Assembly: GCA_001296005.1 (NCBI GenBank)
Contig: LJHR01000005.1
Span: 186,001 to 250,000 of the forward strand
DNA from: an alpha proteobacterium AAP38
GTDB taxonomy: Bacteria > Pseudomonadota > Alphaproteobacteria > Azospirillales > Azospirillaceae
Length of the DNA: 64,000 nt
Direction: 5' to 3'
Shown: in pieces, positions 52,913-62,619 of the stretch
Numbering within the stretch: the stretch's first letter is position 1
Layout: every line of letters starts with the position of its first letter
Program-made: the position numbers and the translations under genes
The notes under the pieces: model-generated
Seen by the model: the letters and a program-made list of their open reading frames with translations, nothing else
Told to the model about the DNA's origin: nothing
Databases searched by the model: none

Positions 52913-54095
52913 GATGCGCCACCTTTTGCCAGCGCTGCAGCCGTCGCACACGCCGGTCTTCAATCCGCCGCCGGTGGAGATCCATCAGGATGCTGGTTAC
53001 CCGCTCAATCTGTGATCCCTGACTTTCCGTCGCCACACGCTGCCTTTCCGCCAATGCAAAGGCGTCGGCTGCGGCGGCAACAAGGCGGGCAACCGATGGA
53101 TCGGCGGGCGCCGATGCGGCCATGGCGACCCTATCCGGGCACAGGATGACAGGCCGGCTGGCCCGCAATACCAGGGACAGTTTGCGCAACAGCGTGGTCC
53201 GGGCGCGCTGGGACACACTGTCATAGCCGTTTTGGGCGATGCAGCGCCCGATATCCTGATAGGTCAGGGCGGCGGTGCGGATGGCGTGCCGGCAGCCGGC
53301 GGGCAGGCGGGCGATGCCGGCATGGCCCAGCAGGTAATGGCGATCCGCCTCGTCCAACAGCCGTTTCACCACCCCGGCCAGCGCCGGCGTGAAACGGGGA
53401 TCGCGCAGAAATGCATCGCCCTCTATGCCGGCGTTGCGCAGCCAGTCCAACGGCAGGTAGAGCCGTCCATTGCGTGCATCCTCCCCCACATCGCGGGCGA
53501 TATTGGTCAACTGCATGGCAAGGCCCAGGTCGGCGGCCCGCGCCAGCGTCCAGGCATCGCCGGTCCGCATGACCAGCGACATCATCAGCCCGACAGTAGA
53601 GGCCACCCGCGCCGCATATTGTTTCACCTCCGCAATGCTGCGGTACCGCCGGTCCACCATATCCATGGCAAACCCGTCCAGCAGGGACAGCGGTATGGTC
53701 TTGGGAATGCTGTGACCACTCACAATGCGTTCAAAGGCGCGGTCACAGGCATGGTCGCAGGGCATGCCCTCATAAATCCTGTCCAGCCGTTGCCGCAAGC
53801 GCAACAGGGCGTCGGGCCGCCGGGCCTGATCATCGATCAGATCGTCGGAATGGCGGCAGAAGGCGTAGAGCGCGTGGGCCGCCTGACGTGTGCCGCGTGG
53901 CAACAGCAGGGAGGCGATGTGAAACGATTTCGATCCCCGACGGATGGAGGCGGTGCAGGCATCCAGATCCACCCCGTCACCGGTAAAGCCGTAATTCATG
54001 TCCACCGTCCGGCGCGGGGCCAAGCGGGCCTTGTCAGGGCCGTCGGATGAAATCCCGATATCGTCGCAATCATTGGCGGGTAGTCTGTCCCTCAC
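52905..54095 (-). CDS. crtB: Phytoene synthase CrtB
   Basis: 396 residues. Asp-rich motifs HSDDLIDDQ (Asp84-Asp89) and NIARDVGEDARNGRLYLP identify the squalene/phytoene synthase family. It condenses two GGPP into phytoene. The GTG start overlaps the crtI stop (GTGA). The first ~40 residues are poorly family-like; an in-frame ATG at 53999 (MNYGF) is an alternative start. The C-terminus is about 50 residues longer than many homologues. Confidence 0.93.
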   Translation of the reverse strand: MRDRLPANDCDDIGISSDGPDKARLAPRRTVDMNYGFTGDGVDLDACTASIRRGSKSFHIASLLLPRGTRQAAHALYAFCRHSDDLIDDQARRPDALLRLRQRLDRIYEGMPCDHACDRAFERIVSGHSIPKTIPLSLLDGFAMDMVDRRYRSIAEVKQYAARVASTVGLMMSLVMRTGDAWTLARAADLGLAMQLTNIARDVGEDARNGRLYLPLDWLRNAGIEGDAFLRDPRFTPALAGVVKRLLDEADRHYLLGHAGIARLPAGCRHAIRTAALTYQDIGRCIAQNGYDSVSQRARTTLLRKLSLVLRASRPVILCPDRVAMAASAPADPSVARLVAAAADAFALAERQRVATESQGSQIERVTSILMDLHRRRIEDRRVRRLQRWQKVAHLG

Positions 54096-55654
54096 GGTCG
54101 ATTACTCCCCCTGCCGTGACCAGTGACCGCAGCGGCATCCGGAACCAGCCCATCCACGATCCGCGCGGACGACAGAACACCGGGCAGCCCTGCGCCCGGA
54201 TGCGTACCGGCCCCGCACAGGAACAGATTGTCCAATTCCTCGCTGCGGTTATGGGGGCGGAACCAGGCGCTTTGCAGCAGCTTCGGCTCCAACGCGAATG
54301 CCGCCCCCTGCCAGGACAGAAGCCGGTCGCGGAAATCCAGCGGCGTGGCCATCTTGGACACGACGACATGGCGCTCCAGATCAGGCAGAAGCGTGCGCGA
54401 CAGATGGGCGGCGATCCGCTTCCGATAGGTTTCCGCCATGTCCTGCCAATCTGTGGTCCCGCCCAGGTTCGGAACCGGGCTCAACACATAGAAGGCGTCG
54501 CAGCCGTCAGGTGCCACGCTGGGGTCCACAGCGCTGGGGCGGTGTAGGTAGAGGCTGAAATCATCGGCCAGATGCTGCCGCTTGAAGATGTCGGTCAACA
54601 GGCCCTTGTACCGGGGGCCGAACAGCATGGTGTGGTGATAGACATCGTCATAGCGACGGTTGGTACCGAAATACCAGACGAACAGCCCCATCGAATAGTC
54701 GCCGCGTGCGATCTTTGCATCGGTCCAGCGGCGGCGGGGATGATGGCTCAACAGCTTGCCATAGGTGGTGGCCGGGTCACCGTTGGAGATGACGATATCC
54801 GCCGGTACAATCTCTCCCGATTTCAGGCGTACGCCTGTGGCACGGCGCCCCTCCGTCAGGATGGTTTCAACCGTTTCCCCCAACCGGATGACACCGCCAT
54901 TGCGGCGAACCAGATTGGCGATGCCATGGACCAGGGCGTTTGTGCCTCCCATGGCATAATGCACCCCATACCGCCCCTCCAGATGCGCGATCAGGCAATA
55001 GAAGGAGGTGGCGGAAAAGGGATTGCCGCCAATCAGCAGCGGATGAAAGGAGAAGATGTTGCGAAGCCGTTCGTTCCTGAAATGCTTGGAAACAACCGAA
55101 TAAACCGAGCGATACCCGCCCAGGCGGACCAGTCCTGCCAGGGTCTTGGCGGTGAAGGCCAGGCTGTGGAATGGCTGGTCGGCCAGTTGTTCAAAGGCCA
55201 CCTCATAAATGCGGCGGCTTTCATCCATGAAGCTGCGATAACCCGCAGCGTCGCGCGGGTCGAAACGCGCAACCTCCGCCTCCATGGCCGCCGGATCGCC
55301 GGAATAGTTGAACCAGGCGCCATCATCGAAACGGATCTTGTAGAACGGGTTGCAGGGCCGGATCTGCACATCATCGGACAGGCGTCCACCGCAATCACGC
55401 CAGAGATCTTCAAACATCCAGGGCGCGGTGATGATGGTTGGGCCGGCATCGAAGATGAAACCATCCTGCCGGTGGGCGTAGGCCCGGCCCCCCGGTGCAT
55501 CCAGCGGATCGATGATGGTGACGCCATAGCCGCGCGCCGCCAGCAGGGCGCCCGCCGACAGGCCGCCCACACCTGCACCGATGACCACGGCCTGTGGCCG
55601 TGACGGGTCGGGTGCCTGGACGTCGGGCCTGATATGGGGGGTGATCATGTTCAT
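54092..55654 (-). CDS. crtI: Phytoene desaturase CrtI
   Basis: 520 residues. N-terminal FAD motif IGAGVGGLSAG (about 25-35) and C-terminal LFLCGAGTHPGAGLPGVLSSA are the bacterial CrtI signatures. It desaturates phytoene to neurosporene or lycopene; the number of steps cannot be read from sequence, though the crtCDF set without crtA points to the spirilloxanthin series. The start overlaps the bchO stop (ATGA). Confidence 0.94.
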   Translation of the reverse strand: MNMITPHIRPDVQAPDPSRPQAVVIGAGVGGLSAGALLAARGYGVTIIDPLDAPGGRAYAHRQDGFIFDAGPTIITAPWMFEDLWRDCGGRLSDDVQIRPCNPFYKIRFDDGAWFNYSGDPAAMEAEVARFDPRDAAGYRSFMDESRRIYEVAFEQLADQPFHSLAFTAKTLAGLVRLGGYRSVYSVVSKHFRNERLRNIFSFHPLLIGGNPFSATSFYCLIAHLEGRYGVHYAMGGTNALVHGIANLVRRNGGVIRLGETVETILTEGRRATGVRLKSGEIVPADIVISNGDPATTYGKLLSHHPRRRWTDAKIARGDYSMGLFVWYFGTNRRYDDVYHHTMLFGPRYKGLLTDIFKRQHLADDFSLYLHRPSAVDPSVAPDGCDAFYVLSPVPNLGGTTDWQDMAETYRKRIAAHLSRTLLPDLERHVVVSKMATPLDFRDRLLSWQGAAFALEPKLLQSAWFRPHNRSEELDNLFLCGAGTHPGAGLPGVLSSARIVDGLVPDAAAVTGHGRGSNRP

Positions 55655-56556
55655 GCGGCATCCACCCGGCTGGCGGGTCGGGCCTGTATGGCGTCGGCAA
55701 TCAATCCCGCGACCATCTCGGCCCTGACTTCATGCACAAGGTGACCGCCACGATCCACCAGCCTAAGCCGGGCATCCCGCGCGATATCCCCCGCATGGCG
55801 CGTGTCTGACCAGGGAACCATGGGGTCATCCTTTGCGGCGATCAGTGTGGGCGGGACGGGTAGGGCCGCTAGCAAGGCATCGAACCGTGTCAGATCCCAT
55901 GCCGCCATCATGCCCAGCGCACCGCGCACATGACCGGAGGAAGTGAGCAGGCGGCGATAGAGCACTGCCCCGGTATTGTCGATCTGCGATCCTGTGGCCG
56001 TCAGCAGGTTGTCGCCGAACCAGCCGCCCCGTGCCACCGCCGCGAACAGGCTGGCCGACAGGGGGGCGGCGAACAGCGCCTTCGCCAGGGGGGAGAAGAT
56101 CCGGTCCCCCCGGATGGGCCGAAAGGCGCCATTGATGGTCACCACCGTGGGGGGCGGCTTGACCGCGTCGCCCGTGCCCAACGATACCGCGATGGCCGCA
56201 CCCGCCGAATGGCCGATGATGACCGCCGGCACAATGCCAAGGGCGGTGATCAGCGCCTGCACCGCCATCCGCATGCCGTTCAGCGACAGGTCGGGCCAAC
56301 GCTGTGGCCGCGTGAAGCCATGACAGGGCAGATCAGGAGCCACGACGCGGTGTGTGGCGGCCAGGACCGGCAGCAGATAACGCCAGGAATGGCTGGCGGC
56401 ACCGGTCCCATGCAGCAGCAGCAGGACCGGCGCGTCGGCAGGCCCCATTTCCTGCACATGCCAGCGCAGCCCGGCGACATCGACAAAGCGGCTGGCCGCC
56501 CGATGGGGCCAGTCCAGTCCGTCCCTGTTCCAGTCCAGCCAGCTGCCGTCCATCAT
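55651..56556 (-). CDS. bchO: Alpha/beta hydrolase BchO, magnesium chelatase-linked
   Basis: 301 residues, alpha/beta hydrolase fold. The oxyanion HG pair is in LLLLHGTG, the nucleophile elbow GHSAG contains Ser117, and a C-terminal histidine lies in DRGGHLVHE. BchO always sits with bchI/bchD; its exact reaction in bacteriochlorophyll synthesis is not settled. It overlaps bchD and crtI by ATGA. Confidence 0.9.
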   Translation of the reverse strand: MMDGSWLDWNRDGLDWPHRAASRFVDVAGLRWHVQEMGPADAPVLLLLHGTGAASHSWRYLLPVLAATHRVVAPDLPCHGFTRPQRWPDLSLNGMRMAVQALITALGIVPAVIIGHSAGAAIAVSLGTGDAVKPPPTVVTINGAFRPIRGDRIFSPLAKALFAAPLSASLFAAVARGGWFGDNLLTATGSQIDNTGAVLYRRLLTSSGHVRGALGMMAAWDLTRFDALLAALPVPPTLIAAKDDPMVPWSDTRHAGDIARDARLRLVDRGGHLVHEVRAEMVAGLIADAIQARPASRVDAA

Positions 56557-58373
56557 ACCGGTGGCCCCCGATGCATGGAGGCGCGGACAATTTCCGACAT
56601 GTGGGCGGCGTTGGCCTGACGCAGCAGATGCAGATCCGCGCCCAGCAGACCTGCCAGATTGGTGACGCTGTCACGCGGCCGCCGCGCAATATCGATGCAG
56701 ATGGATTTCAGGCCCTGTGCACGATAAAGCCGGGCGATGGTTTCCGTCTGACGTCCGGCCAGCGCCCGGTCGGCGGTACCGTCCAGGGCAATATTGCCGC
56801 TGCCATCGGTCATGACCACCACGACCGGCGTGCTGCCCCGGCGGCGCGCGGCCAGCGCCATTTCCAACCCGCGCTCCAGCCCGGAGGCGAGCGGCGTCGG
56901 TCCCCCGCCCGGCAGCGCCGCCAGCTTGCGTTTGGCAGCCACCAGCGACCGTGTCGGCTGCATCAGGATTTCAGCGGCCTTGCCCCGGAAGGCGATCAAC
57001 GACACCTCATCCCGGCGGACATAGCAACTGGCCAGCAATTGTTCGATGGCCCCCTTGGTTTCACCCAACCGTTCCAGTGCCGTGGAGCCCGAGGCATCCA
57101 CGACGAAAATGGCTGTCGATGCCTGTTGATGCTTCCGCCGGCGATAGCGGAAATCCTCCTTCCGGATCAGCAGGGCGGGGGGAGCGGCCCCGGTCTGTGC
57201 TGCCATCAGGCGGGTGCGCAGCCTCTGCCAGGGGGCGGCGGCGCGGAGGGTTTCCACCAAATCGGGTCGGGCGTCGGGAAAGGGGGGCGTGCTGCTGCTT
57301 CCAAAGGGGCGGCCGCGCCGGACATTGCGGGCCGTTGCCCCGCCCTTGCCGGTACGGCTTCCCTGCCGCGCTGCCCGTTCACCGACCGTCAAAGTCAGAC
57401 CGTCCACCGCCCCCTGTTCCACAGCGGCAAGCAGTTCCGTCAGGCTGTCCAAATCTTGCGGCGTTCCATTGCCCTCGCTTTCGCCGGCATCTCCTGGTGG
57501 GGGCTGGCTCTGTGCGTCACGCGCGGCGGCGGGTTCCGGTGGTGGTGGGGCCTGATCGGCTGAAGGCTGGGTTTGCGTCAGTCTGACACCCAGGCAAAGA
57601 CGCAGGGCCGCTACGGCATCCTGTGCCTCCGCAACCACCCGCCCGCCAAGGGCCGCATGGATGCGGGTTACCTTCGATACGTGATGGAGGACACGGACAG
57701 ACATGTGGCCGGTTGCACTGCTGATGGCGCAAAGCTGCTCCATCATGCCATCGTCCAGGCGAACCGAGCGCCAGTCCGTTACAGGCGCCGGCGCCGTGTT
57801 CAGCACCACCGCTTTAATGGTTTTCAGCATCACGCCATCCAACTGGATATGCAGACCCAGCCGGTCGGACAGGCAGGACGGTATCATCTCCTCCGGTGCC
57901 GATGCCTCGTCCAGGGCCACGATGGTGACGCGGCTGGGGTGCCGTGCTTCGTTGGCGTTTGGCCGCAAACGGGGGCAGGTGCCTGTGTCCATGGCTTCGG
58001 CGATCATGGCCGCCGCCCCGGGGTCAAGCCGTTCGGCCATGGGAATGAACAGGATGCCCGCATCCGCTGCAGCCAGGATGCCGCTGTCCCAGACAATGCG
58101 CCCTGCCGCAGTGGAGCGGGCAATATCCAGATGCCCGCACAGCGCCGTGGCGGTGGTGCCCGGCGGCAGCCTTGTCGCCCGGCGCGGCTGGTTCAGGGTG
58201 CAGAGATGATCCAGGAAATGATCACGAATACCCGAGGCCCGCGCCGTCAGCCAAAGGCCCCCGATGTCCGGGCCTGCAACAGCCAGAATCTGCGCTGCGG
58301 TCAGGGCGTCGCGCCAGCGATCCTCGCTTTGCCGCTGCAACGCGCCAAAGGGTCCGTCGCCATCCTCATGCAT
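56553..58373 (-). CDS. bchD: Magnesium chelatase subunit BchD
   Basis: 606 residues from the ATG at 58373, 8 nt inside the bchI end; ATG 58388 is an alternative. An AAA+-like N-terminal half lacks a good Walker A. It is followed by a Pro/acidic linker ([11 protein letters not shown] and following) and a C-terminal integrin-I/VWA domain with the MIDAS motif DASGS (from Asp426). It forms the ATPase ring with BchI that drives Mg insertion by BchH. Confidence 0.94.
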   Translation of the reverse strand: MHEDGDGPFGALQRQSEDRWRDALTAAQILAVAGPDIGGLWLTARASGIRDHFLDHLCTLNQPRRATRLPPGTTATALCGHLDIARSTAAGRIVWDSGILAAADAGILFIPMAERLDPGAAAMIAEAMDTGTCPRLRPNANEARHPSRVTIVALDEASAPEEMIPSCLSDRLGLHIQLDGVMLKTIKAVVLNTAPAPVTDWRSVRLDDGMMEQLCAISSATGHMSVRVLHHVSKVTRIHAALGGRVVAEAQDAVAALRLCLGVRLTQTQPSADQAPPPPEPAAARDAQSQPPPGDAGESEGNGTPQDLDSLTELLAAVEQGAVDGLTLTVGERAARQGSRTGKGGATARNVRRGRPFGSSSTPPFPDARPDLVETLRAAAPWQRLRTRLMAAQTGAAPPALLIRKEDFRYRRRKHQQASTAIFVVDASGSTALERLGETKGAIEQLLASCYVRRDEVSLIAFRGKAAEILMQPTRSLVAAKRKLAALPGGGPTPLASGLERGLEMALAARRRGSTPVVVVMTDGSGNIALDGTADRALAGRQTETIARLYRAQGLKSICIDIARRPRDSVTNLAGLLGADLHLLRQANAAHMSEIVRASMHRGPPV

Positions 58374-59400
58374 GGCCGTGCCCGGCATCAAGCGCCGCCA
58401 GGGCGCGTTCGATCCGGGGGGCGGTTCCCGCCTCGTCCATTGGATCGCGGCGCAGACGATGGCAAAGCACCATCGGCGCCACCTCCTCGATATCCGTCCA
58501 GTTTACCTCCAAGCGCCCATCCAGCGCCGCCGACGCACGCCCCGCCCGCATCAGGGTCAGTTCACCACGCATCCCATCGATGCCCAGCCGCATGCATAGC
58601 TGTGACAGGCGGAACAAGATGGCATCGGGCACCGCTACCTGCCTCATGATCTTGCGCGCGGCCACGACCCGGCTGCGGATGGCGGTGTCCCGCTTGGCCC
58701 AGCTTGCCACGAATGCTTCCGGATCAGTTTCATAGGCATCGCGGCGACGGATCACTTCGATCCGCTGCTTCAGGTCCATGATGGTGCGTACTTCCACCGA
58801 CAGGCCGAACCGGTCCAGCAATTGCGGTCGCAGGTCGCCTTCCTCCGGATTGCCGCTGCCGACCAGCACGAAGCGGGCGGCGTGCCGGATACTCAACCCT
58901 TCCCGTTCCACCACGTTGACGCCTGATGCCGCCGCATCCAGCAGCAGGTCAACAAGGTGATCTTCCAGCAGGTTGACCTCATCAATATATAGAAAGCCGC
59001 GATTGGCGGCGGCCAGCAGGCCCGGCTCGAACGCCCGTTCCCCCGCCACCAGCGCCTTTTCAATGTCCAGCGATCCGCAGACCCGGTCTTCCGTCGCACC
59101 CAGCGGCAGGTCGACCATGGGCGTGCGGATCTTCACCAATGCCGGCTTTTCCGCCCCCGCAGCCTGACAGCGGGTGCAGGCCGGCTGCGGGTCATTCGGC
59201 TGACAGTTATATCGGCAATTGGTGCGCGTCTCGATCTTCGGCAAAAGCTCGGCCAGGGCGCGGACAGCGGTCGATTTTCCTGTGCCCCGGTCACCCATGA
59301 CAAGCACCCCGCCCAGCAGCGGTTCAACCGCCGCCAGCAGCAGCGCCTTCTTCATATCCTCCTGACCGACGATGGCGGAGAATGGAAACGGCTTAGGCAT
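58366..59400 (-). CDS. bchI: Magnesium chelatase ATPase subunit BchI
   Basis: 344 residues, AAA+ ATPase. Walker [10 protein letters not shown] lies at 36-44, Walker B in [12 protein letters not shown] and a sensor in [16 protein letters not shown]. Four cysteines in a CX3C-X8-CX2C pattern (62, 66, 75, 78) form a possible metal or redox site after the first strand. Works with BchD and BchH. A PpsR box lies 23 nt upstream. Confidence 0.95.
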   Translation of the reverse strand: MPKPFPFSAIVGQEDMKKALLLAAVEPLLGGVLVMGDRGTGKSTAVRALAELLPKIETRTNCRYNCQPNDPQPACTRCQAAGAEKPALVKIRTPMVDLPLGATEDRVCGSLDIEKALVAGERAFEPGLLAAANRGFLYIDEVNLLEDHLVDLLLDAAASGVNVVEREGLSIRHAARFVLVGSGNPEEGDLRPQLLDRFGLSVEVRTIMDLKQRIEVIRRRDAYETDPEAFVASWAKRDTAIRSRVVAARKIMRQVAVPDAILFRLSQLCMRLGIDGMRGELTLMRAGRASAALDGRLEVNWTDIEEVAPMVLCHRLRRDPMDEAGTAPRIERALAALDAGHGHA

Positions 59401-59422
59401 GGGACACGTTTCCCCAGAAGAG

Positions 59423-59440
59423 TGTCAATCAACATTGACA
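59423..59440. promoter_or_regulatory. PpsR/CrtJ box upstream of bchI
   Basis: TGTCAATCAACATTGACA fits TGT-N12-ACA exactly, 22 bp before the bchI ATG. A separate half-site TTGACA lies at 59468-59473. No good -10 is seen between the box and the start codon, so the promoter may lie to the right of the box with repression near or downstream of its start. Confidence 0.72.
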
Positions 59441-59517
59441 CTTTCTCGTGCCTTTATGAAGGGGAAATTGACACCCCGGCCAATAAATCGCCGTCGGGAG
59501 AAGGGATACAGGAGTGC

Positions 59518-60156
59518 CTAAGCCTGAAGGGCCCCCAGGTGGGCTACCGCCTCCTCCAGCCCGATGACGTCGGCATATTTGGCGTGGAGGTCGAACAGGT
59601 TGGCCTCTTGCACACGCGCATCACGGTCACCCACGGCCTCTCGCACCACCAGGGGCACAAACCCATGCTGGCAGGCATCCAGTGCTGAGGCGCGGACACA
59701 GCCCGAGGTGGACAGGCCCGCGATCAGCAACGTGTCAATCCCACTGGACGCCAGGGTGGATGCCAGGGAGGTGCCGAAAAAGGCGCTGGCATATTGCTTG
59801 GTGATGACGGGTTCCCCTGCGATGGGTTCCAATCCCTCCGCGAAGGATGCCCAGTGCGGATGCAGGCCGCGTTCAAAGCAGGACAGGGCCTTGACCTTGC
59901 GGAAGAAAACGCCGCCGTCCACACCGCCCGGCGTATAGGCGACATTGGTGTGGAGGACCGGGATGCGCGCTGCGCGGGCCGCCAGCAGCAAGGTTGCTGC
60001 CTGACCCCGTACCTTTTCCACGCCGGCATAAAGGGGGCAGGCGGGATCCAGATAGGCATTCACGAAATCGATGATCAGAAGTGCAGGGCGTTTGCCCCAG
60101 CCCAGCCGATTGCCGAACCCCGCCTGTGCATAATCAGCATCCAGGTCCTGTGCCAT
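59518..60156 (-). CDS. Isochorismatase-family cysteine hydrolase
   Basis: 212 residues. The catalytic triad of the family is visible: Asp30 (LLIIDFVNAY), Lys120 (VITKQYASAF) and Cys153 (STSGCVRASA). Members hydrolyse amides such as N-carbamoylsarcosine, nicotinamide or maleamate; the N-terminal region looks closest to the N-carbamoylsarcosine amidase/maleamate amidase side. It follows the CoA-transferase by 2 nt, so they form one transcript. A hydantoinase-type gene nearby makes an N-carbamoyl or other amide substrate plausible. Confidence 0.8.
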   Translation of the reverse strand: MAQDLDADYAQAGFGNRLGWGKRPALLIIDFVNAYLDPACPLYAGVEKVRGQAATLLLAARAARIPVLHTNVAYTPGGVDGGVFFRKVKALSCFERGLHPHWASFAEGLEPIAGEPVITKQYASAFFGTSLASTLASSGIDTLLIAGLSTSGCVRASALDACQHGFVPLVVREAVGDRDARVQEANLFDLHAKYADVIGLEEAVAHLGALQA

Positions 60157-60158
60157 GG

Positions 60159-61409
60159 TCAGATGATCCCTGCGGTTTTCAACTCGGCCAGACGGTCTTC
60201 GCCCAGCCCCAGAATTCCACCCAGCACCTCGACCGTGTGTTCACCCAGTTCCGGTCCCGGATGGACCACACCGCCCGGCGTATCGGACAGGCGCGGGGCC
60301 ACATTCTGCATGGCCAACTTGCCGAAGATCGGATGTGCCACCTTGATGATGTTCTGCCGCGCTTTGAAATGCGGGTCTTCCATCATTTCCGGCGCGCGAT
60401 AGATGCGACCGGCGGGCACCCCATGCTTTTCCATCAGGTCCAGCAGCAGGCTGGATTCGACCGTACGGGTCCAGTCGGAGATCAGATCATCCAGTTCCTG
60501 CTGCACGGCACCACGCGCCGAATGGGTGGCATAGCGCGGGTCGGTGGCCAGTTCCGGGCGCCCCATCGCCTCGGCCAGCCGCTTGAACACTGTGTCCTGG
60601 TTGGCGGCGATCAGGATCATCTGCCCGTCGCTGGCCGGGTAGACATTGCTGGGCGCGACATTGGGCAGGATGGGGCCGGTACGTTCACGAACGTAACCAG
60701 TCTGATCATATTCCGTGACCAGACTTTCCATCATGGCCAGTACCGCCTCGTAAATGGCGCTATCCACCACCTGACCCCGACCCGTGCGTTCGCGCGCATG
60801 AACCGCCATCAGGGCGCCCAGGGCGGCATAGGTGGCAGCCAGGCTGTCACCGATGGAAATGCCCATGCGCGAGGGCGCCGTGGACGGATCACCTACGACA
60901 TAGCGCAGACCGCCCATGGCCTCCCCGATGGAGCCATAGCCGGCCTGGGACGAGTAGGGGCCGGTCTGGCCAAAGCCGGTGACACGCACCATCACCAGCT
61001 GAGGATTGATCTGCGACAGCACATCATAGCCCAGGCCCCAGCGTTCCATGGTGCCAGGGCGGAAATTCTCGATCAGGATGTCGGACTTGGCCACCAGATC
61101 GCGCACGATCTGCTGCGCCTGCTTTTCACGCAGGTTCAGGGTCACCGACTTCTTGTTGCGGGCGACCACGGGCCACCAGAGCGACTTGCCATGCGGCTTT
61201 TCCCGGCCCCATTCGCGCATCGGGTCACCGCTGCCGGGCTGTTCCAGCTTGATCACCTCCGCCCCGAAATCCGCCAGCAGCTGACCACAAAAGGGGCCGG
61301 CCAGAAGCTGCCCCATTTCGATCACGCGCAGGTCCGTCAGGGGGCCTTGGCGCTTGGCCACCTGTCCCGTGCCGTCATTGGCGTCGATGCCCTGGTCCGT
61401 CACCATCAT
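60159..61409 (-). CDS. CaiB/BaiF class III CoA-transferase
   Basis: 416 residues. Family motifs DLRVIEMGQLLAGPFCGQLLADFGAEVIKLE, quoted here only in part as VIEMGQLLAGP and GAEVIKLE, NLREKQAQQ, ENFRPGTMERWGLGYD and GYGSIGEAMGG are present. It moves CoA between acyl donors and carboxylate acceptors. The start is one of three adjacent codons (ATG, ATG, GTG; 61409-61401) after GGGAG. It is divergent from an HMG-CoA-lyase-like gene, suggesting it activates an acid that the lyase later cleaves. An operator-like palindrome lies 10 nt before the start. Confidence 0.85.
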   Translation of the reverse strand: MMVTDQGIDANDGTGQVAKRQGPLTDLRVIEMGQLLAGPFCGQLLADFGAEVIKLEQPGSGDPMREWGREKPHGKSLWWPVVARNKKSVTLNLREKQAQQIVRDLVAKSDILIENFRPGTMERWGLGYDVLSQINPQLVMVRVTGFGQTGPYSSQAGYGSIGEAMGGLRYVVGDPSTAPSRMGISIGDSLAATYAALGALMAVHARERTGRGQVVDSAIYEAVLAMMESLVTEYDQTGYVRERTGPILPNVAPSNVYPASDGQMILIAANQDTVFKRLAEAMGRPELATDPRYATHSARGAVQQELDDLISDWTRTVESSLLLDLMEKHGVPAGRIYRAPEMMEDPHFKARQNIIKVAHPIFGKLAMQNVAPRLSDTPGGVVHPGPELGEHTVEVLGGILGLGEDRLAELKTAGII

Positions 61410-61418
61410 CTCCCGATC

Positions 61419-61430
61419 AATGTATACATT
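61419..61430. promoter_or_regulatory. Operator-like palindrome AATGTATACATT before the CoA-transferase
   Basis: A perfect 12-bp palindrome with core TGTATACA, 10 nt upstream of the CoA-transferase start. The core recurs before the divergent lyase gene. TGTATACA-type cores are usual for GntR-family (FCD subgroup) regulators; no such regulator gene is in the window. Confidence 0.55.
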
Positions 61431-61577
61431 CAGTTTTGTCGGTCAGCAGGTCCGCCGGTGAAGGGCGGGCGACTGGAATTCCGCTAAAAGATGCACATAT
61501 TAAGGCCATATGGCAAGGGGTGGCGGGGGCTAAATCTGCTGTTTAAATCCTCTTGTCAGGGCTGCATGCCGCATGGT

Positions 61578-61587
61578 TGTATACATT
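61578..61587. promoter_or_regulatory. Second TGTATACA operator-like site before the lyase gene
   Basis: TGTATACATT repeats the left site's core 157 bp away, about 15 helical turns, and lies 61 nt before the lyase start. The paired arrangement suggests one regulator for both arms, possibly by looping. Confidence 0.55.
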
Positions 61588-61647
61588 TGAGTGTGATCAG
61601 GGCGCGTGGGGCGGCAAGCCCTCATGCCTGTAGCAAGGAAGCAGCGG

Positions 61648-62559
61648 ATGCCTTCCCAGGTGGAAATCGTCGAGGTCAGCCCTCGCGACGGATTGCAGAA
61701 CGAAGCCACTCCCGTCAGCACCGATCAGAAGGTGGAACTGATCAACCGCGCCATTGCGGCGGGTGCAAAGCGGATCGAGGTGACCAGCTTCGTGAACCCC
61801 AAGCGCGTGCCGCAGATGGCCGATGCCGAGGCGGTGCTAGCGGCGTTGCCGCGTGGCAATGGCGTCTCCTATATCGGGCTGGCCATGAATGGCCGTGGGT
61901 TCGATCGGGCGCTGGCCGCCGGGGTGACGGAGGTCAACTACGTCCTGGTGGCGTCCGATACCTTCAGTCAGCGCAACAATGGCGCGCCCACGATGCAGAC
62001 CTTGACGGGCTGGGCAGAGGTGGCGGCGGCGGCCAAGGCTGCAAAGCTGCCAACCAGTATCACCATCGGCGCGTCCTTCGGCTGCCCCTTTGAAGGGGAA
62101 GTGCCGGTGGAACGCGTGGTGGAGGTGGCGAAACGCGCCGCCGACCATGGCGTGGATGAAATTGCGCTGGCCGACACGATCGGCGTCGCCAGCCCCGCCG
62201 ATGTGGTGGAACGGTTTGCCGCCGTGTCGGCGGCGCTGCCCGGTATCCGGCTGCGTGCCCATTTCCACAATACCCGTAACACCGGTATCGCCAATGCCTA
62301 TGCTGCCGTGATGGCCGGTGTGGGTGTGCTGGACAGCTCGCTGGGCGGCATTGGCGGCTGCCCGTTTGCACCGGCGGCCACGGGCAATATCCCGACCGAG
62401 GATCTGGTCTACATGCTGAACCGCATGAAGATCGGGACAGGCATCGACCTTGCCGCCGCCATCGAGGCCGCTAGTTGGTTGGAAGGGATCATCGGACGCC
62501 GGAACCAGGCAATGCTGGGCCGGGCGGGTATCTTCCCGCCGCCGGCGAAGACGCAATAG
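61648..62559 (+). CDS. Hydroxymethylglutaryl-CoA lyase family protein
   Basis: 303 residues from the ATG at 61648 (AAGGAAG upstream). The HMGL-like TIM barrel starts VEVSPRDGLQNE with the metal-binding Asp and catalytic Arg. HFHNTRNTG is the metal-His region, and Cys238 in GGCPFAPAATGN is the family's active-site loop. It cleaves 3-hydroxy-3-methylglutaryl-CoA or a close analogue (for example citramalyl-CoA) to a ketoacid or acetoacetate plus acetyl-CoA. Its neighbours do not form a standard leucine-degradation set, so the physiological substrate is open. Confidence 0.85.
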   Translation: MPSQVEIVEVSPRDGLQNEATPVSTDQKVELINRAIAAGAKRIEVTSFVNPKRVPQMADAEAVLAALPRGNGVSYIGLAMNGRGFDRALAAGVTEVNYVLVASDTFSQRNNGAPTMQTLTGWAEVAAAAKAAKLPTSITIGASFGCPFEGEVPVERVVEVAKRAADHGVDEIALADTIGVASPADVVERFAAVSAALPGIRLRAHFHNTRNTGIANAYAAVMAGVGVLDSSLGGIGGCPFAPAATGNIPTEDLVYMLNRMKIGTGIDLAAAIEAASWLEGIIGRRNQAMLGRAGIFPPPAKTQ

Positions 62560-62619
62560 CGGCGGGAAAAATCCACGCCGCATCAAAAGCAGAAAACATT
62601 CGGGAACAGGAGTTTTAGG

